From the NCBI RefSeq assembly GCF_001445655.1, contig NZ_LNBE01000004.1, positions 310,001 through 374,000 on the forward strand: 64,000 nucleotides of DNA, read 5' to 3'. The DNA comes from Streptomyces roseifaciens. GTDB lineage: Bacteria > Actinomycetota > Actinomycetes > Streptomycetales > Streptomycetaceae. The position numbers were made by a program, and so were the translations under genes. A model generated the notes under the pieces. The model ran no database searches. It was not told the DNA's origin and worked only from the letters and a program-made list of their open reading frames with translations. Shown here one piece after another: positions 54,965-63,796 of this stretch. The first letter of the stretch is position 1; each line of letters begins with the position of its first letter.

Positions 54965-56095
54965 CTACGCGGCTGCCGCCAGCTGCTGCGGTGCGGCGAT
55001 CGCCGTCAGGAGCGTCACGATGCGGTCCGAAGCCAGGCCGTCCCCGAAGGGGCTCGGCAGCGAGGACAGGCGGGCCAGACCCTCCGGGCCCTCCGCGAGG
55101 CGGCGCACCGCGGCCTCCCCGATGGCGCGGCCCGGCGCCACCAGGTCCGCGAAGTCGGCCATCGCCTCCGGCCGCTCCGTGGAGCGGCGGACGACCACCA
55201 GCGGGCGGCCGAGGACCGTGCACTCCTCCTGGATGCCGCCGGAGTCGGAGACCAGCAGCGCCGCGTGCCGGGCCAGGGCGAGGAACTCGCCGTAGCCGAG
55301 CGGGCGGGTGACGGTCAGGCCCGCCAGCAGGTGCTCCAGGCCGGCGGCCTCGACGCGGGCCCGGGTGCGCGGGTGCAGCGGCAGAACGACGGGCCGGCCG
55401 TCGGCCACGAGCGCGGCGAGCTCGGTGAAGATGGCCCGCAGCGCCTCGGGGGAGTCGGTGTTCTCGGGGCGGTGGATCGTGGCCAGGACGTAGGAGTCGG
55501 CGGTCAGGCCGTGCAGCCGCAGCAGCTCCGCGCGCTCGGAAGCCGACGGCAGCTGCCCCTGTACGGCCTCGACGACCGTGTTGCCGGTCACCGCGATGCG
55601 GGCGTCGTCGACGCCTTCGGCGAGCAGGTTCGCGCGGTTGTCCTCGGTGGCCGCGCACAGCACGTCGGCGATGCGGTCGATGAGGACGCGGTTGTGCTCC
55701 TCGGGCATGTTGCGGTCGTGGCTGCGCAGGCCGGCCTCGACGTGCAGCAGCGGGATGCCGCGGGCGTTCGCGGCGAGCGCGCCGGCGAGGGCCGCGTTGG
55801 TGTCGCCCTGGACGACGACGGCGAGCGGCGGCTCGGCGGTGAACAGTTCGTCGAGCTGCGCGAGGGCGCTGGAGATCTGGACGGCGCGCGGCTGCCCGCC
55901 GACCCCGGTCAGGAACGTCGGCTCGGGCAGGCCCAGCTCGGTCAGGAAGCGGCCGGACAGTTCCTCGTCGTAGTGCTGACCGGTGTGCACCAGGTGGGCG
56001 GCAGGGCCCAGGAGGCGTACGAGGTCGGTGAGCTTGACCAGCTCGGGGCGGGTGCCGAGGACGACGGCGACGCTACGGGCGGGCAGGGACTGCAC
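54965..56095 (-). CDS. wecB: UDP-N-acetylglucosamine 2-epimerase, non-hydrolysing
   Basis: Makes UDP-ManNAc from UDP-GlcNAc for surface polymers. 376 residues of GT-B fold. Active-site motifs are QGDTNAAL (Asp), HVEAGLRS (Glu), PEEHNRVLID (Glu) and TIHRPENT (His), as in the E. coli enzyme, plus SDSGGIQEE near the end. GTG start with CAGGAG 7 nt upstream. Lies between the response regulator and the GT2 synthase on the same strand, suggesting donor supply for that synthase. Confidence 0.92.
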   Translation of the reverse strand: MQSLPARSVAVVLGTRPELVKLTDLVRLLGPAAHLVHTGQHYDEELSGRFLTELGLPEPTFLTGVGGQPRAVQISSALAQLDELFTAEPPLAVVVQGDTNAALAGALAANARGIPLLHVEAGLRSHDRNMPEEHNRVLIDRIADVLCAATEDNRANLLAEGVDDARIAVTGNTVVEAVQGQLPSASERAELLRLHGLTADSYVLATIHRPENTDSPEALRAIFTELAALVADGRPVVLPLHPRTRARVEAAGLEHLLAGLTVTRPLGYGEFLALARHAALLVSDSGGIQEECTVLGRPLVVVRRSTERPEAMADFADLVAPGRAIGEAAVRRLAEGPEGLARLSSLPSPFGDGLASDRIVTLLTAIAAPQQLAAAA

Positions 56096-56216
56096 GAGGT
56101 GACTCCTGGGGCCGGCGGGCTGTGACAGCTCACGACCTTGCGGTGCCTCGGTTGCACCCCTGGGGTGACTTCGGTTGCCGGACGGTTGCGAATCGCCCGA
56201 AGCGGGCCGGAAACCC

Positions 56217-56945
56217 TCAGAAGGGACCTTCGCCCTCCCCGTCCCCGGGACCTTCGCCCCCGCCGTCGGCCCGGTAGCGGTAGCCCAGGCCCCGTACGGC
56301 CTCCAGCGGGTCCGCGGCCTCGTCGCCCGCGGCCTGCCGCAGCTTGCGCCGCAGCCGCAGCACGGCGAACTTCACCCGCTCGCGGCCGGTGCCCTCCGGG
56401 TCGTCCCACACCCGGTCGAGCAGCTGGTCGGTGGTGATCACCCGGCCGCGGTTGCGGACGAGCACCTGCAGCAGCCGGTACTCGATGTCGCTGAGCCGGG
56501 CCTCGTGGCCCTGCCAGACCGCCGAGCGCCGCTCGGGCACGAGCCGCAGCCCGTCGTCGAAGGAGTCGCCGGCCCAGCGGGTGGGGGCGGTGCGGCGCAG
56601 CAGCGCCTCGACGCGCGCGAGCAGCTCGTCGTTGCCGAAGGGCTTGGGCAGGTAGTCGTCGGCGCCGGCCCGCAGGCCGCGGACCCGGTCGGTCTCGGCG
56701 CCGCGGGCGGTGAGCAGCAGGACGGGCAGGTCGCTGAGGTCGCGGGTGCGCTCCAGCACCTCCCAGCCGTCGAGCTGCGGCAGCCCGATGTCGAGGAGCA
56801 TGAGGGCGGGGCGCTCGGCGAACAGCAGCCGCAGCCCGTCGCGGCCGTTCCCGGCGTGGGCGACCTCGTAGCCCGCGCGGGTGAGGAGGGTGCGCAGGGC
56901 GAGGGCGAGGTCGGGATCGTCCTCGACGACGAGCACGCGGGTCAC
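56217..56945 (-). CDS. OmpR-family response regulator
   Basis: 242 residues: receiver domain with phosphoacceptor Asp52 (LMLLDIGLP), acidic DD at 9-10 and Lys in YLPKPF; winged-helix output domain (DIEYRLLQVLVRNRGRVITT, ERVKFAVLRLRRKLRQ). Translationally coupled to the kinase: its ATG overlaps the kinase TGA by 4 bp. Confidence 0.94.
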   Translation of the reverse strand: MTRVLVVEDDPDLALALRTLLTRAGYEVAHAGNGRDGLRLLFAERPALMLLDIGLPQLDGWEVLERTRDLSDLPVLLLTARGAETDRVRGLRAGADDYLPKPFGNDELLARVEALLRRTAPTRWAGDSFDDGLRLVPERRSAVWQGHEARLSDIEYRLLQVLVRNRGRVITTDQLLDRVWDDPEGTGRERVKFAVLRLRRKLRQAAGDEAADPLEAVRGLGYRYRADGGGEGPGDGEGEGPF

Positions 56946-58129
56946 GGGGCCTCCTCCGTTACCGGTGCGTCCGGGCCCGGTGCGTCCGGTGCGTCCGGCG
57001 GGCCCGCGACCGGCAGCCGGATCAGGAAGGAGGCGCCCCCGCCCGCGGCGTCGCCGACGGTGATCGTGCCGCCGTGCAACTGGACGATCGCGCGGCTGAT
57101 GGCGAGTCCGAGACCGGTGCCGGGATAACCCCCCGTACGTGCGTTCGGGGCCCGGACGAAACCATTGAAGATCTCTTCGCGGAATTCCTCCGGCACGCCG
57201 ATTCCGGTATCCGCGACTTCGATCTCCCAGAACTCGCCGCGCGGTGCCGCCGTGACCGAGATCCGGCCACCCGTGGGGGTGTATTTCGCGGCATTCTCCA
57301 GAAGATTGGCCAGGACGTTCTGCAGCCGGTGCCGGTCACCCCTCAGGACGGGCCCCGCAGTGCACTCCAGAACGGTGAACAATCCCGCTTCCCGTGCCGT
57401 GCCCATCCGGTCGAGGACGGCGTCCAGCAGCATCCGGTCCACCTCCACGGCCCCGAATTCCGGCTCCAGGCCCGCGGTGGCCCGCATCCGGGTGGTCAGC
57501 AGCAGGTCGGAGATCACCCGCTGCATGCGGTCGGCGTTGCGCCGGACGGCCTCCAGGAAGGAGGCCTGCTCGTGGGTGAGGGCGCCGAAGGCGGGGTCGG
57601 TGAGCAGTCCGCAGAAGCTGATGATGGAGGTGAGGGGGGTGCGCAGCTCGTGGGAGGCGGCGGCGGTGAAGGCGTTGCGCTGCCGGGCGAGCTCGGTGAG
57701 CGCCACGTTGTCCCGCTCCAGGTCCCGCTCGCGCCGCTTGCGCTCGGTGATGTCGTCGTAGGTCCACAGGGCGCCCAGGTAGGTGCCCTCGTGGCGCAGC
57801 GGCTCGATCACGCGGCGGAGGGTGCGGCCGTCGGGGAGGGGGATCTCGGCCGTCCGGTGGACGTGGCGGCCGCCGGGGACGCCGCCGGGGGCGAGGGCGG
57901 TCCGGCCGTCCAGGTCGAACATGCGGTGGAACCTCCCGTTGGCCGCGAGCACCTGCCCGTCCGGGCTCTGCACGGCGGCGCCCGAGGGCAGGGCCTCCAG
58001 GAGCGCGTCCAGCAGCGCCTGCGGCCGGACCCGGTCCCGGTCCTCGCCCAGGTCCTCGCCCGGGCCCTCGCCCCGGTTCCTGCCCCGGTCCTCGCCTTCG
58101 CCTTTGTCCTCGGACGGCATCCCGCTCAC
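56942..58129 (-). CDS. Soluble PAS-domain sensor histidine kinase
   Basis: About 395 residues, no membrane helix. After an acidic/Gly/Arg low-complexity leader comes a PAS domain (ALPSGAAVQSPDGQVLAANG to YDDITERKRRE), then HisKA with ASHELRTPLTSI and a HATPase domain (NLLENAAKYTPTGG, DTGIGVPEEFREEIF, GTGLGLAIS). GTG at 58129 with GGAG upstream is used; ATGs at 58192, 58171 and 58120 are alternatives. Cotranscribed with the response regulator. Confidence 0.9.
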   Translation of the reverse strand: MSGMPSEDKGEGEDRGRNRGEGPGEDLGEDRDRVRPQALLDALLEALPSGAAVQSPDGQVLAANGRFHRMFDLDGRTALAPGGVPGGRHVHRTAEIPLPDGRTLRRVIEPLRHEGTYLGALWTYDDITERKRRERDLERDNVALTELARQRNAFTAAASHELRTPLTSIISFCGLLTDPAFGALTHEQASFLEAVRRNADRMQRVISDLLLTTRMRATAGLEPEFGAVEVDRMLLDAVLDRMGTAREAGLFTVLECTAGPVLRGDRHRLQNVLANLLENAAKYTPTGGRISVTAAPRGEFWEIEVADTGIGVPEEFREEIFNGFVRAPNARTGGYPGTGLGLAISRAIVQLHGGTITVGDAAGGGASFLIRLPVAGPPDAPDAPGPDAPVTEEAP

Positions 58130-58274
58130 CCAGCTCCGGCTCTTTCCCGTCAGGACTCCCGTAAGGGACATTCCGGAAAAACCGTATGACATGACTGCAG
58201 GGTGCGCCCGTGCGGCGGGAGGCGACGCGAGGGCCGCCGCGACGCCTGCCGCCCGCTCCGTCGTACCCCCTCCG

Positions 58275-58280
58275 TAGACT
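58275..58280 (+). promoter_or_regulatory. -10 element of leaderless folC
   Basis: TAGACT (TANNNT) ends 7 nt before the GTG start, with no ribosome-binding site; same geometry as valS. Confidence 0.55.
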
Positions 58281-58287
58281 GGTCCGC

Positions 58288-59814
58288 GTGAGCGAGCGCC
58301 CCCTGAACGACGACAACGGCAGCACCGGCCCCGAGGGCGATGACCGCTTCGCGGAAATCGTCGATGCCGAGACCGAACGCGACCCCGACCTCGCCGTCAT
58401 CGAGGCCGGCAGCCGGACCCTGCGCGCCCAGGCGGGGCCGCCGCAGGGCGACATCCCCGCCCGCCCCGAGGACCCCGAGACCGACCGGGCGCTGCGCGAG
58501 GTCGAGACCGAGCTGGCCGGCCGCTGGGGGGAGACCCAGCTCGACCCCTCGCTGGTCCGCATCGAGGCCCTGATGGACATCCTGGGCCAGCCGCAGCGCG
58601 CCTATCCCGCGATCCACATCACGGGCACCAACGGCAAGACCAGCACCGCCCGCATGATCGAGTCGCTGCTGGGCGCCTTCGACCTGCGCACCGGGCGCTA
58701 CACCAGCCCCCACGTCCAGTCGGTCACCGAGCGCATCAGCCTCGACGGCGCCCCGATCTCCGCCGAGCGCTTCATCGAGACGTACCGCGACATCCAGCCG
58801 TACGTCGAGATGGTCGACGACCGCGAGGAACACCGCCTGTCCTTCTTCGAGGTCATGACGGCCATGGCCTACGCGGCCTTCGCCGACGCCCCGGTCGACG
58901 TGGCCGTCGTCGAGGTCGGCATGGGCGGCACCTGGGACGCCACCAACGTCGTCGACGCCGGCGTCGCCGTCGTCACCCCCATCTCCCTCGACCACACCGA
59001 CCGCCTCGGCGCGACGCCCGGCGACATCGCCGCCGAGAAGGGCGGCATCGTCAAGCAGGACGCCACCGTCGTCCTCGCCCAGCAGCCGGTCGACGCGGCC
59101 CAGGTGCTGCTCAAGCGCTCGGTCGAGGTCGACGCCACCGTCGCCCGCGAGGGCATGGAGTTCGGCGTCGTCTCCCGCGAGGTCGCCGTCGGCGGCCAGC
59201 TGCTGACGCTGCGCGGCCTGGGCGGCGAGTACCCCGAGCTCTTCCTGCCGCTGTACGGCGCCCACCAGGCGCACAACGCCGCGGTCGCCCTGGCCGCCGT
59301 CGAGGCGTTCTTCGGGATCGGCTCGCAGCACGCCCGCACGCTCGACCCCGACACCGTCCGCCGCGCCTTCGCCCAGGTCACCTCCCCGGGCCGGCTGGAG
59401 GTCGTGCGCCGCAGCCCCACCGTCGTGCTGGACGCCGCGCACAACCCGGCCGGCGCGCAGGTCACGGCCGAGGCCGTCACCGAGGCGTTCGGCTTCAGCC
59501 GCCTCATCGGCGTCGTCGGCGCCAGCGCCGACAAGGACGTCCGCGGCCTGCTGGAGGCCTTCGAGCCGGTCTTCGCCGAGGTCGTGGTCACCCGTAACTC
59601 CACCCCGCGCTCCATGGACCCCGACGAGCTCGCGGCCATCGCCGTCGAGGTCTTCGGCGCCGAGCGCGTGCAGGTCGAGCCCCGTCTGGACGACGCCCTG
59701 GAGGCCGCGATCACCCTCGCGGAGGAGGAGGCCGAGTTCTCCGGCGCGGGCGTCCTCGTGACCGGCTCGGTGATCACGGTCGGCGAGGCCCGGCTGCTCC
59801 TCGGAAAGGGCTGA
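58288..59814 (+). CDS. folC: Folylpolyglutamate synthase/dihydrofolate synthase
   Basis: Adds glutamate to dihydropteroate and folates. 508 residues from the GTG at 58288. The first roughly 80 are a variable acidic head typical of Streptomyces. The Mur-ligase-type P-loop is HITGTNGKTSTARM, followed by YTSPHVQSVTERI, VVEVGMGGTWDATN and the C-terminal VVLDAAHNPAG. Leaderless start predicted. Followed after 2 nt by DUF4233 and then ndk, the usual actinobacterial order. Confidence 0.95.
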   Translation: MSERPLNDDNGSTGPEGDDRFAEIVDAETERDPDLAVIEAGSRTLRAQAGPPQGDIPARPEDPETDRALREVETELAGRWGETQLDPSLVRIEALMDILGQPQRAYPAIHITGTNGKTSTARMIESLLGAFDLRTGRYTSPHVQSVTERISLDGAPISAERFIETYRDIQPYVEMVDDREEHRLSFFEVMTAMAYAAFADAPVDVAVVEVGMGGTWDATNVVDAGVAVVTPISLDHTDRLGATPGDIAAEKGGIVKQDATVVLAQQPVDAAQVLLKRSVEVDATVAREGMEFGVVSREVAVGGQLLTLRGLGGEYPELFLPLYGAHQAHNAAVALAAVEAFFGIGSQHARTLDPDTVRRAFAQVTSPGRLEVVRRSPTVVLDAAHNPAGAQVTAEAVTEAFGFSRLIGVVGASADKDVRGLLEAFEPVFAEVVVTRNSTPRSMDPDELAAIAVEVFGAERVQVEPRLDDALEAAITLAEEEAEFSGAGVLVTGSVITVGEARLLLGKG

Positions 59815-59816
59815 TC

Positions 59817-60170
59817 ATGCGAATGCTGTGCGCCAGCACTCTGATCGGTGAATTCTTCGTCATCGGGTTCGCCGGCCTGGTGGCCATGCAGACCTCCGAC
59901 CTCTCGGCGGGGACCGTGTGGGCCGTCAGCGGCACGGCGATGGTGCTCAGCGTGCTGCTGTGCGGCATGCTCACCCGGCCCGGCGGCGTCCAGCTGGGCT
60001 GGCTGCTGCAGATCGGCCTGGTCCTGAGCGGTTTCATCGTCCCGATGATGTTCATCCTCGGGGTGGTCTTCGGCGGCCTGTGGTGGGCCTCGGTCCACTT
60101 CGGCCGCAAGATCGACGAGGCCAAGGCCCGCTTCGCCGCCGCTGCGGCCTCGGCGGCCGACGCCGCGTAG
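59817..60170 (+). CDS. DUF4233 membrane protein
   Basis: 117 residues with three to four membrane helices (TLIGEFFVIGFAGLVAM, WAVSGTAMVLSVLLCGML, GWLLQIGLVLSGFIVPMMFI, GVVFGGLWWASVHFG). The DUF4233 family is almost always next to folC in actinobacteria. Begins 2 nt after the folC stop, so coupled. Function unknown. Confidence 0.88.
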   Translation: MRMLCASTLIGEFFVIGFAGLVAMQTSDLSAGTVWAVSGTAMVLSVLLCGMLTRPGGVQLGWLLQIGLVLSGFIVPMMFILGVVFGGLWWASVHFGRKIDEAKARFAAAAASAADAA

Positions 60171-60286
60171 CCCCGAGGTCCACGGTCCGAGGGTCCCCCG
60201 GCGCCGGCCGGGGGAGGGTACCGGGTGCCCGCGGCACCCCTGTAGCCTCTGCGGCACTACACCCTGTCCCTGCAAGGAGCCGCAGT

Positions 60287-60700
60287 ATGAGCCAGCGCAC
60301 CCTCGTCCTCCTCAAGCCGGACGCCGTCCGCCGTGGTCTGATCGGCGAGATCGTCGGCCGTATCGAGCGCAAGGCGAACTGGACGATCGCTGCTCTGGAG
60401 CTGCGCACCCTCGACCGTGCCACCCTCGCGCAGCACTACGCCGAGCACGAGGGCCGGGACTTCTACGAGCCGCTGATGGGCTTCATGGCCTCCGGCCCCG
60501 TCGTCGCCATGGTCGTCGAGGGCGAGCGCGTCATCGAGGGCGTGCGCGCCCTGGCCGGCCCCACCGACCCCATTTCGGCCGCCCCGGGGTCCATCCGTGG
60601 TGACTTCGGCACCATCACGCGCGAGAACCTCATCCACGCCTCGGACTCCGAGGACTCGGCCCAGCGGGAAATCAAGATTTTCTTTCCCGGTCTCGCCTGA
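60287..60700 (+). CDS. ndk: Nucleoside diphosphate kinase
   Basis: Balances nucleoside triphosphates. 137 residues, standard length: RTLVLLKPDAVRRGLIGEI, NW...LELRTLD, and the phosphohistidine site NLIHASDSEDSA. ATG with AAGGAG 8 nt upstream. Confidence 0.97.
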   Translation: MSQRTLVLLKPDAVRRGLIGEIVGRIERKANWTIAALELRTLDRATLAQHYAEHEGRDFYEPLMGFMASGPVVAMVVEGERVIEGVRALAGPTDPISAAPGSIRGDFGTITRENLIHASDSEDSAQREIKIFFPGLA

Positions 60701-60729
60701 TAGCTCTTCAGGCCCGGAGCCTTTCCGAT

Positions 60730-60762
60730 CAGGGGCGACCGATTTAATTTCGGTCGCCCCTG
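60730..60762 (+). terminator. Terminator downstream of ndk
   Basis: CAGGGGCGACCGA pairs perfectly with TCGGTCGCCCCTG (13 bp) around TTTAATT. Confidence 0.88.
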
Positions 60763-60984
60763 GCATATGCGCGGCGAACGAGGGAACCTCTCACTCCGAC
60801 ACGACGTCACCATTACTGGGGGAGGCTCGACTTCCGCCGACAATGGCGGAGGAACCCTCGCACCGCGTTCGACCGGTCGAGACTACGATGAGAGCTTCCG
60901 CGCCCGCGGCGCACCGCAGCAGCAGCACACCCTGCCGACCTCAAGTAAGCACTCGCTCCAGCTGGGAAGGCCAGACGTATCCTC

Positions 60985-62016
60985 ATGGGGAACAACATGT
61001 CGTTCATCGGCCGTGACATGGCTGTCGACCTCGGGACCGCCAACACGCTGGTGTACGTCAGAGGCCGCGGAATCGTCCTCAACGAGCCATCCGTCGTCGC
61101 CATCAACACCAACACCGGCGGCATCCTCGCGGTGGGTGCCGAGGCGAAGAAGATGATCGGCCGCACCCCGGGCAACATCGTCGCGGTCCGGCCGCTGAAG
61201 GACGGCGTGATCGCCGACTTCGAGATCACCGAGCGCATGCTCCGCTACTTCATCCTCAAGATCCACAAGCGGCGCTGGATGGCCCGGCCCCGCGTCGTGG
61301 TCTGCGTCCCCTCGGGCATCACCGGCGTCGAGCGGCGCGCCGTCATCGAGGCCTCCACCCAGGCCGGCGCCCGCCAGGTGCACATCATCGAAGAGCCCAT
61401 GGCCGCCGCGATCGGCTCCGGCCTGCCCGTCCACGAGGCCACCGGCAACATGGTCGTCGACATCGGCGGCGGCACCACCGAGGTCGCGGTCATCTCCCTC
61501 GGCGGCATCGTCACGGCGCAGTCCATCCGCGTCGCGGGCGACGAGCTCGACAACGCGATCATCCAGCACATCAAGAAGGAGTACAGCCTCCTCCTCGGTG
61601 AGCGCACCGCCGAGCAGATCAAGATCACCATCGGCTCGGCCTACGACCTGGAACAGGACGAGCACACCGAGATCCGCGGCCGGGACCTGGTCAGCGGTCT
61701 GCCCAAGACCGTCGTGATCTCCGCCGGCGAGGTCCGCAAGGCCATCGAGGAGCCCGTCAACTCCATCGTCGACGCCGTCAAGACCACCCTCGACAAGTGC
61801 CCGCCCGAGCTCTCGGGTGACGTCATGGACCGCGGCATCGTTCTCACGGGCGGAGGCGCCCTGCTGCGCGGCCTCGACGAGCGGCTGCGCCGGGAGACCG
61901 GCATGCCGATCCACATCGCCGAGGACCCGCTGGACTCCGTCGCGCTGGGCTCCGGCAAGTGCGTCGAGGAGTTCGAGGCCCTCCAGCAGGTCCTCGACGC
62001 CCAGCCGCGCCGCTGA
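60985..62016 (+). CDS. mreB: Cell-shape actin homologue MreB
   Basis: Actin-like ATPase. 343 residues. Phosphate 1 motif [14 protein letters not shown], phosphate 2 [14 protein letters not shown], adenosine motif [12 protein letters not shown]. In Streptomyces MreB acts in spore wall assembly rather than vegetative growth. ATG at 60985 gives the length I recall for S. coelicolor; ATG at 60997 has the better GGGGA site. First gene of mreB-mreC-mreD-pbp2. Confidence 0.95.
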   Translation: MGNNMSFIGRDMAVDLGTANTLVYVRGRGIVLNEPSVVAINTNTGGILAVGAEAKKMIGRTPGNIVAVRPLKDGVIADFEITERMLRYFILKIHKRRWMARPRVVVCVPSGITGVERRAVIEASTQAGARQVHIIEEPMAAAIGSGLPVHEATGNMVVDIGGGTTEVAVISLGGIVTAQSIRVAGDELDNAIIQHIKKEYSLLLGERTAEQIKITIGSAYDLEQDEHTEIRGRDLVSGLPKTVVISAGEVRKAIEEPVNSIVDAVKTTLDKCPPELSGDVMDRGIVLTGGGALLRGLDERLRRETGMPIHIAEDPLDSVALGSGKCVEEFEALQQVLDAQPRR

Positions 62017-62231
62017 CGCGCCCGCCCTCCCGGCGGGCCTTCCGGGGTGCCGTCGCCGGGCGTCGTTCCACCTGCCGGGGGACGCCGCCGCACCCCCTCG
62101 GCAGCGGCCGGCGCCGACGCCACCGGCGTACCGCCGTTGCCGGGAAACAACCTGATATACAGGCACAACGCTCCGGATGACCGGCCCGCCCCGCAGCCCG
62201 CCGGTCCTACGAGAAGGGCACGCCGCCGCAC

Positions 62232-63164
62232 GTGAGGGACACACGAGAGAGCCGGCTGCTGCTGGTGCTGCTGGTCGCCATCGCCTTCGCACTGATCACG
62301 GTCGACATCCGTGGCGGTGAGCGGTCCCCGCTCGACGGCGTCCGGCACGTGGCAGCCTCCGTCTTCGGGCCCGTCGAGAAGGGCGTCGCCTCCGCGGTCG
62401 ACCCCGTCGGCAACGCCGTGGCGGCCGTGCGTGACTCCGACGAGCGGCACAACCGGATCAGCGCCCTGGAGCGCGAGAACACCGGCCTCAAGCAGCGCCT
62501 CGGCAGCGACGACCGCAACCGCGGCCGGGCCGCCGAGCTCGACGCCATGCTCAAGACCGCCGGCCGCGGCCAGTACGGCATCAAGGGCGCCCAGGTCATC
62601 GCCATAGGCGCGGCCCAGGGCTTCTCCTGGACCGTCACCATCGACGCCGGCAGCCGCGACGGCATCAAGCGCGACATGACCGTCCTCAACGGCGACGGCC
62701 TCGTCGGCCGCGTCACCACCGTCGCCCGCGACACCGCGACCGTCCTGCTCGCCAACGACCCCAAGTTCACCGTCGGCACCCGCATGGAGAAGAGCGGCGA
62801 GCTCGGCTTCGCCAACGGCCAGGGCGCCGGCGTCCTGCGGGTCGAACTGCTCAACGGCAAGGCGGCCGTCCGCCCCGGCGACCGCCTGGTCACCTTCGGC
62901 TCCAGCAAGGACAAGCCGTTCGTCCCCGGCGTCCCCGTCGGCGAGGTCACCCGCGTCGAACCCGCCGGCGGCAGCCTCACCCGCACCCTCCAGGTCCGTC
63001 CCTTCGTCGGCTACAGCAAGCTCGACATCGTCGGCGTCGTCGTCGAACCCCCGCGGACGGACCCCCGCGACACGGTGCTCCCGCCCAAACCGGAAGCACC
63101 CAAGCCCACGCCCACCGTGACCGTCACGGTCACGCCCTCCGCGAGCGCCAAACCCGAGGACTGA
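62232..63164 (+). CDS. mreC: Rod-shape determining protein MreC
   Basis: Periplasmic-side scaffold anchored by one N-terminal helix (LLLVLLVAIAFALITVDI). 310 residues with a coiled coil (about 70-105, ISALERENTGLKQRL), the two beta-barrel domains (NGDGLVGRVTTVARDTATVL) and a Pro/Thr-rich C-terminal tail. GTG with AGAAGGG about 11 nt upstream. Links MreB to MreD and penicillin-binding proteins. Confidence 0.94.
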   Translation: MRDTRESRLLLVLLVAIAFALITVDIRGGERSPLDGVRHVAASVFGPVEKGVASAVDPVGNAVAAVRDSDERHNRISALERENTGLKQRLGSDDRNRGRAAELDAMLKTAGRGQYGIKGAQVIAIGAAQGFSWTVTIDAGSRDGIKRDMTVLNGDGLVGRVTTVARDTATVLLANDPKFTVGTRMEKSGELGFANGQGAGVLRVELLNGKAAVRPGDRLVTFGSSKDKPFVPGVPVGEVTRVEPAGGSLTRTLQVRPFVGYSKLDIVGVVVEPPRTDPRDTVLPPKPEAPKPTPTVTVTVTPSASAKPED

Positions 63165-63166
63165 CG

Positions 63167-63796
63167 ATGCGCCTCAACCGGATCCTGCTCTCGACCGCGC
63201 TCGTGGTGGTCGCCCTCGTCGTGCAGGTGACCGTCCTGGCACGGCTCCACCTGCCGGGAGCCGTGCCCGACCCCCTGCTCCTCGTCGTCGTCGGGCTCGC
63301 CCTCGTCCACGGCCACACCAACGGCGCCGTCATCGGCTTCTGCGCCGGTCTGCTGGCCGACATCGCCCCACCCGCCGACCACGCCACCGGGCGCTACGCC
63401 CTGGTCCTGTGCGTCATCGGCTATCTCGTCGGCCTCGCCCGGCCGGAGACGGGCAAGCTGCGCTCGGCCACCGTGCCCATGCTCGTCGTCGTCGCCGCGG
63501 CCGTCGCCTCCACCCTGCTCTACGCGGGCGTCGGCTCCCTCGTCGGCGACACCGCCGCCCGTAACGTCGGCCTCACCAGCCTCGTGTTCACCGCGGCCCT
63601 CTACGACCTGCTGCTCGCGCCCTTCGTCGTGCCGCTCGTCATGGCCATGGCCAGGCGCGTCCAGCCCGATCCGCTGTCCGCCGACGGCCCCAGCACGATG
63701 GGCGGCTCCCGCACGAACCGCGTCGGCGGGCAGCGCACGGGCATGCGCGCCGGCCTGCGCCGGCCGAGCCGGCTCAAGGGGGTGAAGCGCCTGTGA
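63167..63796 (+). CDS. mreD: Rod-shape determining protein MreD
   Basis: 209-residue membrane protein with five to six helices (ILLSTALVVVALVVQVTVLA; VPDPLLLVVVGLALVHG; IAPPADHATGRYALVLCVIG) and a basic C-terminal tail (QRTGMRAGLRRPSRLKGVKR). Starts 2 nt after mreC and overlaps the next start by 4 bp (GTGA), so the set is translationally coupled. Confidence 0.94.
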   Translation: MRLNRILLSTALVVVALVVQVTVLARLHLPGAVPDPLLLVVVGLALVHGHTNGAVIGFCAGLLADIAPPADHATGRYALVLCVIGYLVGLARPETGKLRSATVPMLVVVAAAVASTLLYAGVGSLVGDTAARNVGLTSLVFTAALYDLLLAPFVVPLVMAMARRVQPDPLSADGPSTMGGSRTNRVGGQRTGMRAGLRRPSRLKGVKRL

